A stretch of DNA of 30,677 nt from assembly GCA_964564915.1 (NCBI GenBank), contig CAZMCU010000019.1:1-30677 (forward strand), read 5' to 3'. The notes beneath the pieces are model-generated. The model saw only the letters and a list, made by a program, of their open reading frames with translations. It was not told the origin of the DNA and did no database searches. Within the stretch, counting starts at the first letter, position 1. Each line of letters opens with the position of its first letter. This DNA is from JAFGBM01 sp964564915. Lineage in GTDB: Bacteria; Actinomycetota; Actinomycetes; Actinomycetales; Demequinaceae. Of the stretch, positions 16,099 through 24,029 are shown piece after piece. The position numbers and the translations under genes are program-made.

Positions 16099-17178
16099 AT
16101 GACGCACCCGGTTCCGCGTGAAGCGCTCCGCGCCCTCCCCCGATACGTGCCAGGGGCCAGGGGCGAGATCGGAGCCACTCCGCCCATCAAGCTTTCCTCG
16201 AACGAGAACCCGTTCGGACCGCTTCCGTCCGTGCGGGATGCCGTCGCAACGGCGTCCGCGAGCATTCACCGCTACCCCGACATGTTCAGCGTCGAGCTGA
16301 CGGAAGCCCTCGCGAAACGTCACGGTGTCGCGGCGGAAAGGGTCGCCGTCGGTGCGGGATCCGTTGCGGTCCTCGGCCACGCATTGCAGGCATTCTGCGG
16401 TGAGGGGGCCGAGGTTGTCTACGGGTGGCGATCCTTCGAGGCCTACCCCATCCTGACCATGCTCGTCGGGGCGACGGCGGTCCAGGTCCCGCTCGGGGTC
16501 GAGGCTCGGCACGATCTACCGGCGATGGTGGGAGCCGTAACGGAGGCAACCACGGTGGTGCTTCTCTGTTCCCCCAACAACCCCACGGGACCGACGATCG
16601 AGACGGACGAGTTCGAGGCGTTCATGGCTGCGGTGCCGACGCGCGTCCTGGTCATCCTCGATGAGGCGTACGGGGAGTTCGTTCGTGACCCCTCCGCTGT
16701 TCGAGGGAGCGAGTACCTGGATCGGTACCCCAACCTCGTCGTCGCCCGCACTTTCTCCAAGGCTTACGGCCTGGCGGGCCTCCGCGTCGGCTACGCGCTG
16801 GGTGACCCTGACGTCATCGCCGCCATCCGTGCGGCGACCACACCGTTTTCCCTCTCCGTTGTCGCGCAAGCCGCCGCGCTCGCTTCGCTCGAGGTTGAGA
16901 AGGAATTGACTGAGCGGGTGGACACCCTTGTCGCGGAGAGAGAACGCCTCGTGACCGCGCTCCGTGAGGACGGCTGGACTATCCCCGACACCCAAGGCAA
17001 CTTTGTGTGGATCGCCGCTCGCGACGCGGCCAACGAGCTTGCGGAGCATCTCTCGGCAGCGACCCCATCGATCCTCGTACGCTCCTTTTCTGGGGATGGT
17101 GTTCGCATCACCGTGGGCTCACGGGAAGAGAACGACGCGCTCCTGGGGGCGATCGCCGGGTATCCGGACCGCTTCTAG
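16099..17178 (+). CDS. hisC: Histidinol-phosphate aminotransferase family (PLP-dependent)
   Basis: A 359-aa fold-type I aminotransferase that converts imidazole-acetol phosphate and glutamate to histidinol phosphate. Visible: the N-terminal IKLSSNENPFGPLPS typical of HisC, the cofactor-site segments CSPNNPTGP and VILDEAYGEF, the PLP lysine Lys221 in RTFSKAYGLAGLRVGYAL, and an Arg in the C-terminal GVRITVGSREEND. Full length. No other his genes are next to it, so this may be the stand-alone paralogue that actinobacteria often use for aromatic amino acid transamination (annotated pat or hisC2); the sequence alone does not settle which. Confidence 0.9.
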   Translation: MTHPVPREALRALPRYVPGARGEIGATPPIKLSSNENPFGPLPSVRDAVATASASIHRYPDMFSVELTEALAKRHGVAAERVAVGAGSVAVLGHALQAFCGEGAEVVYGWRSFEAYPILTMLVGATAVQVPLGVEARHDLPAMVGAVTEATTVVLLCSPNNPTGPTIETDEFEAFMAAVPTRVLVILDEAYGEFVRDPSAVRGSEYLDRYPNLVVARTFSKAYGLAGLRVGYALGDPDVIAAIRAATTPFSLSVVAQAAALASLEVEKELTERVDTLVAERERLVTALREDGWTIPDTQGNFVWIAARDAANELAEHLSAATPSILVRSFSGDGVRITVGSREENDALLGAIAGYPDRF

Positions 17179-17211
17179 GGAGGGCGAACGCGGCACGACT
17201 CGCGCTCGTGG

Positions 17212-17248
17212 TTGCCTCCCTACGGTTCCGTAGCCTACGCTAGCGTAA
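17212..17248 (+). promoter_or_regulatory. Promoter with two adjacent palindromic operator candidates
   Basis: TTGCCT (17212-17217) and TACGCT (17236-17241), 18 nt apart, can serve as -35 and -10. Between and over them lie two inverted repeats: CTACGG-TT-CCGTAG (17220-17233) and the perfect 12-bp palindrome TACGCTAGCGTA (17236-17247). A dimeric repressor bound here would block RNA polymerase. A small GCCGC-GTTT-GCGGC hairpin (17264-17277) follows, next to the ribosome site GGAGG. Confidence 0.6.
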
Positions 17249-17290
17249 GTTGATCCGAGCGAGGCCGCGTTTGCGGCTCTGGAGGTGTGC

Positions 17291-18421
17291 ATGGAAGATC
17301 ACGGCCCTCTGTCGGACGAAGGAGTGGTACGACTGCTCACCCACACGGGAGAGCGCCTAGATCATCCCCTCTACTCGCGTTACGCCGCGGATCTGGACAC
17401 GACGACCCTCCGGCGTATGTGGCGCGACATGGTCATCGTTCGAGCCTTCGACCACGAGGCAACCTCGCTTCAACGCCAAGGGGAGTTGGGCCTCTGGGCC
17501 CAGGCCCTGGGACAAGAGGCGGCGCAGATCGGCTCCGGCTACGCCCTCCACCCCAGCGACTGGGTCTTCCCCTCCTATCGGGAGCACGGTGTCGCGTACC
17601 TTCGTGGCGTCAACCTCGCCAATATCCTTCGCATCTTCAGGGGGATCGAGCACGGCAGTTGGGTTCCGGACGAGCACCACTTCCACCTGTACACGCTCGT
17701 CATCGCCGCCCACACGCTCCACGCGACCGGCTATGCGATGGCGATGGATCGGGACGGCCTTGTGGGTTCGGGTGACCCCGCGAAGGATGCCGCAGTGATC
17801 TGCTACTTCGGCGACGGCGCATCCGCGGAGGGCGACACGAGCGAAGCCCTCACGTACGCGGCGGTGAACAATGCCCCGATCGTCTTCTTCTGCCAAAACA
17901 ATCAGTTCGCCATTTCCGTCCCGACGACTCGACAATCCAAGGTCCCACTTGCGCGTAAGGCCGACGGTGTGGGCATCCCCGGCGTGAGGGTCGATGGGAA
18001 TGATGTTCTCGCCGCCTACGCCGTCACGCGGGAGGCGATGGAGCGGGCTCGTTCGGGTGGTGGTCCTAGTCTCATCGAAGCGTTCACGTACCGGATGGGG
18101 GCGCACACGACGTCGGATGACCCGACTCGATACCGGACACGGGCGGACGAGGACTACTGGAGGGAGCGAGACCCCATCGCGAGGCTTGAGGCCTACCTGA
18201 CACGGTTGGGCGAGATGTCGCCGGAGTACCGCGCGCAGGTGGAGCAAGAAGCCAAAGCCCTTGCGGAAGACGTGCGAACACGGACCAAGGCATTAGGGCG
18301 TCCCCCGACTCACGATCTCTTCGATCACGTATTCGCGGAACCGCACGCACAGGTCGACGCCGACCGTGCCTGGTTCGAACGATACGAACGGTCCTTCGTC
18401 GACACGGAGGTTCACCACTGA
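17291..18421 (+). CDS. pdhA: 2-oxoacid dehydrogenase E1 component, alpha subunit
   Basis: 376 aa. Thiamine-diphosphate enzyme subunit that with E1beta decarboxylates pyruvate or a branched-chain 2-oxoacid and acylates the E2 lipoyl group. The ThDP/metal motif begins GDGASAEGD (Gly174-Asp175-Gly176) and ends about 28 residues later in CQNNQFAIS. The late segment MGAHTTSDDPTRYR carries the phosphorylation-loop-like region typical of the family. GTG at 17285 is also in frame, but it sits in the GGAGG ribosome site, which is correctly spaced for the ATG at 17291. First gene of an E1alpha-E1beta-E2 operon. Whether the substrate is pyruvate or branched-chain oxoacids is open; many actinobacterial homologues are branched-chain (bkdA) enzymes. 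Confidence 0.9.
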   Translation: MEDHGPLSDEGVVRLLTHTGERLDHPLYSRYAADLDTTTLRRMWRDMVIVRAFDHEATSLQRQGELGLWAQALGQEAAQIGSGYALHPSDWVFPSYREHGVAYLRGVNLANILRIFRGIEHGSWVPDEHHFHLYTLVIAAHTLHATGYAMAMDRDGLVGSGDPAKDAAVICYFGDGASAEGDTSEALTYAAVNNAPIVFFCQNNQFAISVPTTRQSKVPLARKADGVGIPGVRVDGNDVLAAYAVTREAMERARSGGGPSLIEAFTYRMGAHTTSDDPTRYRTRADEDYWRERDPIARLEAYLTRLGEMSPEYRAQVEQEAKALAEDVRTRTKALGRPPTHDLFDHVFAEPHAQVDADRAWFERYERSFVDTEVHH

Positions 18422-19413
18422 TGGCGACGCTGACGCTTGCGGGCGCGATCAACGCGGGTCTGCGTAAGGCCATGGAACGCGACCCCAAGGTTCTCATCAT
18501 GGGGGAGGACGTTGGGGCGCTTGGGGGCGTCTTCCGTGTTACCGATGGCCTCTTCAAGGACTTTGGGGGCGACCGGGTTGTCGACACCCCACTGGCCGAG
18601 TCTGGGATCGTGGGCACGGCGATCGGGATGGCGATGCGGGGCTACCGTCCCGTCTGCGAGATCCAGTTCGACGGATTCATCTTTCCCGCCTTCAACCAGA
18701 TCACGACCCAACTGGCGAAGCTGCACTATCGCTCGCAGGGGAAGATCTCGGTACCCGTCACCATTCGTGTGCCATACGCCGGAGGTATCGGTGCGGTCGA
18801 GCACCACTCCGAAAGCCCAGAGGTTCTGTTTGCGCACACCGCGGGACTTCGGATCGTGTCGCCCGCGACCCCCCAGGACGGGTTCGACATGATCCAGCAG
18901 GCCATCGCCTCGCCCGATCCGGTGATCGTCTTCGAGCCCAAGGCGCGGTACTGGGACAAGGCGGAAGTCAACGTCGACGCTCCGTTCGAGGCCGCGACGG
19001 CCACGCGATCGATGGGGCGCGCACGAGTCGCCCGGACGGGAGACGACGTCACCGTCGTCGCGTATGGGCCGACCATGAGGGTGGCGCTTCAGGCGGCGCA
19101 GGTGTGTCAGGGTGAAGGGGTGGAAGCCGAAGTGATCGACCTCCGATCGATCAGCCCGCTCGACACGTCAACGGTGGTGCGTTCGGTCAAGAAGACGGGC
19201 CGTTGTGTTGTGGTGCATGAGGCGCCAACCCCGTTCGGCGTTGGCGCCGAGGTCGCGGCGCGGGTGGCAGAGGAAGCGTTCTTCGTCCTGGAGGCTCCCG
19301 TTCTGCGGGTGGGGGCGTTCTATGCCCCGTATCCCGCGGCCAAACTTGAGCACGACTACCTGCCGAGCGTCGATCGTGTCTTGGACGCGATCGATCGCGT
19401 GACGGTCCACTAG
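18421..19413 (+). CDS. pdhB: 2-oxoacid dehydrogenase E1 component, beta subunit
   Basis: 330 aa, the transketolase pyrimidine-binding plus C-terminal domain partner of E1alpha. Visible motifs are IMGEDVGALGGVFRVT, the TPLAESGIVGTAIGMAMRGYRPVCEIQF block containing the ThDP-activating Glu region, VRVPYAGGIGAVEHHSES-like loop (here IRVPYAGGIGAVEHHSES), and VIDLRSISPLD in the C-terminal domain. Its ATG shares one base with the E1alpha stop (TGATG), so the subunits are translationally coupled for 1:1 assembly. Full length. Confidence 0.93.
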   Translation: MATLTLAGAINAGLRKAMERDPKVLIMGEDVGALGGVFRVTDGLFKDFGGDRVVDTPLAESGIVGTAIGMAMRGYRPVCEIQFDGFIFPAFNQITTQLAKLHYRSQGKISVPVTIRVPYAGGIGAVEHHSESPEVLFAHTAGLRIVSPATPQDGFDMIQQAIASPDPVIVFEPKARYWDKAEVNVDAPFEAATATRSMGRARVARTGDDVTVVAYGPTMRVALQAAQVCQGEGVEAEVIDLRSISPLDTSTVVRSVKKTGRCVVVHEAPTPFGVGAEVAARVAEEAFFVLEAPVLRVGAFYAPYPAAKLEHDYLPSVDRVLDAIDRVTVH

Positions 19414-19423
19414 GGAGAGCGCG

Positions 19424-21032
19424 ATGCCAACGTTCGAGACCTTCTTCCTTCCCGACGCGGGTGAGGGGTTGACGGAGGCCGATGTCGTGACGTGGCTCGT
19501 CGCCGTCGGCGATACAGTCGAAGTCAACCAGCCGCTCATTGAGATCGAGACGGCTAAATCTCTCGTCGAATTGCCCTGCCCGTTCAACGGTCTCGTATCG
19601 GAGTTGTTGGTGCGGGAGGGGGACACGGTCATGGTCGGCGCGCCGATCGTTGTCGTTGACGTCGACCCGCTCGGGCGGGCGTCCGCTCCAATCTCGACCC
19701 TCGTCGCACCGGAACCCGTGGNNNNNNNNNNNNNNNNNNNNNNNNNNNNNNNNNNNNNNNNNNNNNNNNNNNNNNNNNNNNNNNNNNNNNNNNNNNNNNN
19801 NNNNNNNNNNNNNNNNNNNNNAACCCGAGGCGACGCGCGCACCGGAACCGCCGGTACGCGTTTCGGAGCAAGCCGCTCGGGAGGACGAGAGAGACCGCTT
19901 CCGGGAACGGACGTGGGCCGTGGAGGCCGAGGACGAACTCGACGACGGGATCGACCCAGGACTCGTCGCCGATGAGCCCCCTCCCGACGTGCATCCTGAG
20001 GAGGACGTGGCCTCGTCGGGATCCGTGCTCGTCGGCTATGGGGTGAGCGCGACCGAGGCGAAGCGTCGACCTCGGCACGTTGAGGTGTTTTCTCCGGCGG
20101 GAGAGGAATCCGACGCGGAAATCGAGCACCCCGTATTCGCCAAGCCGCCCGTGCGTCGTCTTGCACGCGAGCTCGGTATCGACCTGTCGACCGTCAGTCC
20201 GTCCGGACCAGGGGGCATCGTCACCCGCGAGGATGTCGTCCAGCATGCCAAGGCCGTCGAACCGCGCACCCTGGCAACCTACGCTGGCGACGACCAACCC
20301 TGGCTCGAATCCGGGATTGTGAGCGCGGACGGACGCATGACCCGTGTGCCGGTGCGATCGGTGCGGAAGCGCACGGCGGAGGCGATGGTTCGGTCGGCCT
20401 TCACGGCGCCGCACGTCACGGTCTTCCACACGCTCGACATCACCCCCACGATGGACCTCGTCGCCAAACTCCGAGAGGACAAGGACTTTGCCGACGTTCG
20501 TATCACGCCCCTCCTCATTGCCGCGCGCGCGCTCCTATTTGCCGTTCGTCGTCATCCGGAGATCAATGCGTCCTGGGACGAGGAGCGGCAAGAGATCGTC
20601 TACAAGCACTACGTCAACCTGGGGATTGCGGCGGCGACGCCGCGCGGGCTCGTCGTACCGAACATCAAGGACGCTCACCGCTACGACCTGCACACGCTCG
20701 CCCAGGAGTTGCAGGACCTGACCATTGAGGCCCGCAAGGGGACGGTGTCGGCGGCCGCAATGCAGGACGGCACCATCACCATTACGAACGTTGGCGTATT
20801 CGGGATTGACACCGGTACCCCGATCCTCAACCCCGGCGAGGCGGCGATCCTCGCCTTTGGTGCCATCCGTCAGCAGCCCTGGGTTTACGACGGCGAGATC
20901 CGCATCCGGTGGGTAACCCAACTGGCGTTGTCGTTCGATCACCGGTTGGTGGACGGTGAACTGGGGTCGCGCGTTCTTGCCGACGTAGCCGCCGTGCTCG
21001 GCGACCCGACGAAGGCTCTCGTCTGGAGTTAA
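19424..21032 (+). CDS. Dihydrolipoamide acyltransferase, E2 component (interrupted by a sequence gap)
   Basis: Core of the 2-oxoacid dehydrogenase complex. N-terminal lipoyl domain with the lipoylated Lys45 in EIETAKSLVEL; an acidic, proline-containing linker; an E3-binding (PSBD) domain with KPPVRRLARELGIDLSTV and GPGGIVTREDV; and the catalytic chloramphenicol-acetyltransferase-like domain ending in LSFDHRLVDGELG (His and Asp of HxxxDG). A 100-N gap (19722-19821) lies in the linker. The frame before the gap and the frame after differ, which is explained by the nominal gap size rather than a frameshift. One lipoyl domain is visible; another could be hidden in the gap. The lpd/E3 gene is not in the window. 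It follows E1beta by 10 bp with GGGAGAGCG as ribosome site. Confidence 0.9.
19722..19821. other. Assembly gap (100 N) in the E2 linker
   Basis: Exactly 100 ambiguous bases, the conventional placeholder for a gap of unknown size. The flanks encode Ala/Pro/Glu-rich linker. Confidence 0.98.
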
Positions 21033-21036
21033 CGGC

Positions 21037-21048
21037 TAGCATCGTCGC
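21037..21048 (+). promoter_or_regulatory. -10 hexamer TAGCAT plus 6 nt, leaderless promoter
   Basis: TAGCAT (21037-21042) then CGTCGC then the ATG at 21049, with no ribosome-binding site. It lies just after the E2 stop, so the next gene has its own promoter. Confidence 0.5.
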
Positions 21049-21603
21049 ATGAGAAATGACCGTCACCCCCCTTCGCTTGATCGTGTGAAACTCGAACCGG
21101 TTGCGAGTCTCCAGAAGTCATGGTCTCGCTTTGGCGCATCGGTTCGCGGAACTCTGCCTCTCCTCCTGCTATTTGTGGTTCTGTTTCACTTTCTGGGGTC
21201 GAATCGGAGTTCCGTTGGGATGACGGATCTCGTGATCGTGGGGATAGGGATTGTGGGGATCGGTGCGATGTTGATCATCGCTGAGGGAGACCTTGCGGGT
21301 TTGTTCCCGCTCGTGGCCGCCCGAGGTCGGGATGGTGCGATCTCCATTGGCCGTACGGTCTCCTTCTGGTTTCACACGCGCAAGCGACTTGCGATTGTCG
21401 ACGGGAAACTGGCGATTGCCACCACCGGAGGGCCGTCGAGCGATCCCACCAACGCGGGCAGGAACTCCTGGAAGTGGACGCTCTCGTCCGGAGGTCACAA
21501 GGTCTCCTTCATGGCGCCCTTCGGCGTGACGGACGACCTCCGCGAGCAGATAGCGGCGTGGGCCGTCCGACGGGGTGTCACCGTCGACTTGACGGACGCC
21601 TGA
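21049..21603 (+). CDS. Unrecognised two-helix membrane protein
   Basis: 184 aa, no family recognised. A short basic N-terminus is followed by two membrane helices (LPLLLLFVVLFHFLG near 36-50 and VIVGIGIVGIGAMLIIAEG near 62-80), then about 100 soluble residues with SWKWTLSSGGHKVSFMAPFG and a final amphipathic segment DDLREQIAAWAVRRG. The second part resembles the PH-like cytoplasmic domains of small actinobacterial membrane proteins, but that is only an impression. The start is supported by a leaderless -10 element. Convergent with the exporter gene downstream, 22 bp apart. Confidence 0.72.
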   Translation: MRNDRHPPSLDRVKLEPVASLQKSWSRFGASVRGTLPLLLLFVVLFHFLGSNRSSVGMTDLVIVGIGIVGIGAMLIIAEGDLAGLFPLVAARGRDGAISIGRTVSFWFHTRKRLAIVDGKLAIATTGGPSSDPTNAGRNSWKWTLSSGGHKVSFMAPFGVTDDLREQIAAWAVRRGVTVDLTDA

Positions 21604-21625
21604 CGGGAAGAGGTGGGGCCCTGGC

Positions 21626-23359
21626 CTAACCTCGCGGTCGTTGCGCGGGAACCCGAGCGGGTTCGGGCTCCTCGCCGTCGTTGTCGGCCGAGACCGCCCT
21701 CGCCGCGAGTTCGGCTTCGTCGGCCATCGCCTGCAGCCCGGACGTCTCCTTGAGCGGTAGGGACGGCAAGAAGAAGTTCACGATGAGGCCAACGAGTGCG
21801 ACGATCGCGGCGACCAACAGAACACTCGTGATCGCGTTGGAGAATCCGATCTGGAACGGGGCCGCGATCCTGGGGTCGAGCCGGTTGATGAAGGAGGTGT
21901 CATTCATAGAAATCCCCGCTTGGGCAAACGCGTCGGGGGTTTGAGCCGCGAGGGCTTGGACCACAGCGGCGTTATCTCCCGTCGCGAGGACGGTCGGGTC
22001 CGAGACCGCTTGCTGGAAGGAGGGAGTCGCGGCCGCGGCCTTGAACGCGTCGGTGATCTTCGTGACGACGGAGCCGAAGAGCAACGAGAGGAAGACCGCC
22101 GCCCCCAGCGAGCCACCGATCTGCCGCGAGAACATGATGGACGCGGTTCCAGCCCCATTGTCCCGAGGCGGTAGGGCGTTTTGCACCGCGAGCATCATGG
22201 GTTGCATGAGTCCGCCGAGACCCGCGCCGAAGACGATGCCACCGATGATGACATGCCAGAAGTTCGAGTCGTATTGGACCCGCGAGAGGATGAGGATGCC
22301 GACGACGAGCAGCGTCATACCCCCGACGGTGATCCACTTATAGTGACCCGTCTTGCGGATGATGGTCGTTGAGATGATGGCGACGAGTCCAATACCGAGC
22401 GTTGCGGGAACCATGGCGAGGCCAGCCCGCGTTGGGCTCATTCCGCGGGAGATCTGCAGGTAGAGAGGTAGGCCCGCCATCCCACCGAACATCGCGAACC
22501 CCATGATGAAGCTGGCGATGGTGGACACGGCGACCGTCTGGTTCTTGAACATGCGGAAGGGGAGAAGAGCGTCGTCTCCCGCGGCGCGTTCGATCGCAAA
22601 GAAGGCGGTCCACCCCACAACGGAGATCGCCATGAGGGTCAAGGACAGCGGGACCCTCCAGCCCCAATCGTGACCGCGTTCGAGGACGATCAGGAGCGGG
22701 ACAATCGCGACGACGATCGCCATGACGCCCGACCAGTCGATGTGGGGGCTTCGCTGTCCCAGGTTCGGCACGTGAAGAACACGAATAATCAGGAAGAGGG
22801 CAAACACCCCCAGGGGAACGTTGACGAGGAAGATCCACCGCCACCCAGCGATCCCCAGAAGGTTGGCGGCACCAGCGAAGAAACCACCGATGACCGGACC
22901 GAGCACGGAGGAAGTGCCCCAAACGGCGAAGAACGACGCCTGATACTTGGTGCGCTCACGAGGCGAGAGGAGGTCGCCGAGGATCATGATGGCGAGAGCC
23001 ATGAGGCCGCCGGCACCCGCACCCTGGAGGGCGCGGAAAGCGGCGAGTTCGTACATCGACGTGCTGGTCGAACACAGCATCGAACCCGTGATGAACAGGC
23101 TCAGCGCGATGACGTACAGGGGCTTGCGGCCGTAGAGGTCGGATAGCTTGCCGTAGAGCGGCGTCGAGATCGTGGCGGCGATCATGTACGCCGTCGTGAC
23201 CCATACCTGAAGGGTCAAACCGTGAAGGTCGTCACCGATGGTCCGGATTGCCGTGGCGACGACCATCTGGTCAAGGGCCGCAAGAAACATTCCGACCATG
23301 AGGGCGACGACGATGAGGTTGATTTGTCGCTTGGTGGGGTGCACGAAAGTGTGAGACAT
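21626..23359 (-). CDS. DHA2-family MFS multidrug exporter (14 TM, EmrB/QacA type)
   Basis: 577 aa, proton-driven efflux. The N-terminal half carries the family motifs: ALDQMVVATAIRTIGDDL in helix 1, the motif-A loop GKLSDLYGRKPLY, and the motif-C-like GPVIGGFFAG. Fourteen hydrophobic helices fit the DHA2 family. A long periplasmic loop lies near residues 445-500 before the last helix, and the tail is acidic and Pro-rich. The in-frame ATG at 23398 is rejected in favour of the ATG at 23359, which has AAGGA four bases upstream and starts directly before the conserved TKRQINLIVVALMVGMFLAAL. No TetR/MarR regulator gene is adjacent. Substrates are unknown. Confidence 0.92.
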   Translation of the reverse strand: MSHTFVHPTKRQINLIVVALMVGMFLAALDQMVVATAIRTIGDDLHGLTLQVWVTTAYMIAATISTPLYGKLSDLYGRKPLYVIALSLFITGSMLCSTSTSMYELAAFRALQGAGAGGLMALAIMILGDLLSPRERTKYQASFFAVWGTSSVLGPVIGGFFAGAANLLGIAGWRWIFLVNVPLGVFALFLIIRVLHVPNLGQRSPHIDWSGVMAIVVAIVPLLIVLERGHDWGWRVPLSLTLMAISVVGWTAFFAIERAAGDDALLPFRMFKNQTVAVSTIASFIMGFAMFGGMAGLPLYLQISRGMSPTRAGLAMVPATLGIGLVAIISTTIIRKTGHYKWITVGGMTLLVVGILILSRVQYDSNFWHVIIGGIVFGAGLGGLMQPMMLAVQNALPPRDNGAGTASIMFSRQIGGSLGAAVFLSLLFGSVVTKITDAFKAAAATPSFQQAVSDPTVLATGDNAAVVQALAAQTPDAFAQAGISMNDTSFINRLDPRIAAPFQIGFSNAITSVLLVAAIVALVGLIVNFFLPSLPLKETSGLQAMADEAELAARAVSADNDGEEPEPARVPAQRPRG

Positions 23360-23799
23360 GACTTCCTTGAAGAGAAAAGGGGGGATGGGGCTGGCCACAA
23401 GGCAACAGCGACGATGCTACGCGAATTCCCAGGTTACACCGCGTTGCATGGCGGCTCGTCCATCGCGCGGTATCGCTCAAGGCCGGAAGAGCCGCAAGGT
23501 AAACGAGTCTCCACGAGTTTCTTCCACATGCCTGTTGAGAAGAGTCTCTCCAACGGGGGAAGCGGTGGAGAACCTTGTGGGAAAGCGGTGGAGAAAAAAA
23601 GGCCTTCTGGCTCTCTTGCGCGTTGCCGGGGAGGCGACTAGACCTAGATCCATCGGGATTGAGATTCATCGCGGAGAAGCCGGGCAACTGGCGGATCGGA
23701 TAGTCGAGATCCTGGGCCATCCGGACAACGGCGGTCCACGTCGAGGTCGAGTCCTTCGGGGCAGCACCGCGAACTGTGGGTGACGGCACAGGGGCTGAC
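23360..23799. other. 440-bp region with no convincing gene; exporter upstream region
   Basis: It holds the upstream region of the minus-strand exporter; a -10-like TAGCAT occurs on the minus strand at 23414-23419, about 55 bp before its ATG. It also holds a cluster of GTGGAGAA-like words at 23521-23596. A minus-strand open frame across 23640-23846 has gene-like third-position GC, but it continues into clearly non-coding sequence and matches no family I recognise. Confidence 0.6.
23560..23595. repeat. 13-bp direct repeat AAGCGGTGGAGAA, 23-bp spacing
   Basis: Copies at 23560-23572 and 23583-23595, separated by CCTTGTGGG, with TTCTTCCACATG about 40 bp to the left. The words resemble weak DnaA boxes (TTATCCACA/TGTGGATAA), but none matches exactly. 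Confidence 0.65.
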
Positions 23800-23955
23800 G
23801 GGCCCGGCTGGTAGGTCTTGAGGTCGCGTCGCAAGACGCGATACCGCATCGTCAATCGCGGTCGTCGTGCCGAACGGGCAACCGGGAGGCTTCGAGAACT
23901 CAAGACCATGGCAGGGCCCCTCGGACGCTTACTCCGAGGGGCCCTCGCCTTTTCT
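23800..23955 (+). ncRNA. Candidate structured RNA ending at a strong terminator
   Basis: GGTCTTGAG (23814-23822) is the exact complement of CTCAAGACC (23899-23907), closing a domain of about 94 nt. Just inside is an 8-bp hairpin GTCGCGTC-GCAA-GACGCGAT (23823-23842) with a GNRA tetraloop. An intrinsic terminator follows within 7 nt, pointing in the plus direction, and there is no plus-strand coding gene upstream for it to serve. I do not recognise the RNA; tmRNA, RNase P, SRP RNA and common riboswitch signatures were looked for and not seen. The 5' end is a guess. Confidence 0.35.
23914..23955 (+). terminator. Intrinsic terminator, 12-bp perfect stem and T-rich tail
   Basis: GGGCCCCTCGGA (23914-23925) pairs perfectly with TCCGAGGGGCCC (23933-23944) around loop CGCTTAC, followed by CTTTTCTT. 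The direction is plus because the T-rich tail is on that side. Confidence 0.85.
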
Positions 23956-24029
23956 TCCGCCTTCTCGTGCGCGAGCGCTGGCTCGCTGCTACCGTGCTAG
24001 TGCAATATTCACGATTGAGGGAGGCAACG

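Noticed and set aside
19424..21032. Frameshifted or split E2 gene
   Set aside because: The frame change coincides with a 100-N placeholder gap; both sides match successive parts of one E2.
23478..23500. SRP RNA-like word GGCCGGAAGAGCCGCAAGG
   Set aside because: It lacks the conserved AGCAG side of domain IV and a flanking helix.
23814..23907. tRNA (selenocysteine-like) suggested by a 94-nt length, 7-9 bp end helix and tetraloop D-like arm
   Set aside because: No proper anticodon stem-loop (a G precedes the would-be TCA, and the stem does not pair), no pairing T arm around TTCGAGA, and no CCA.
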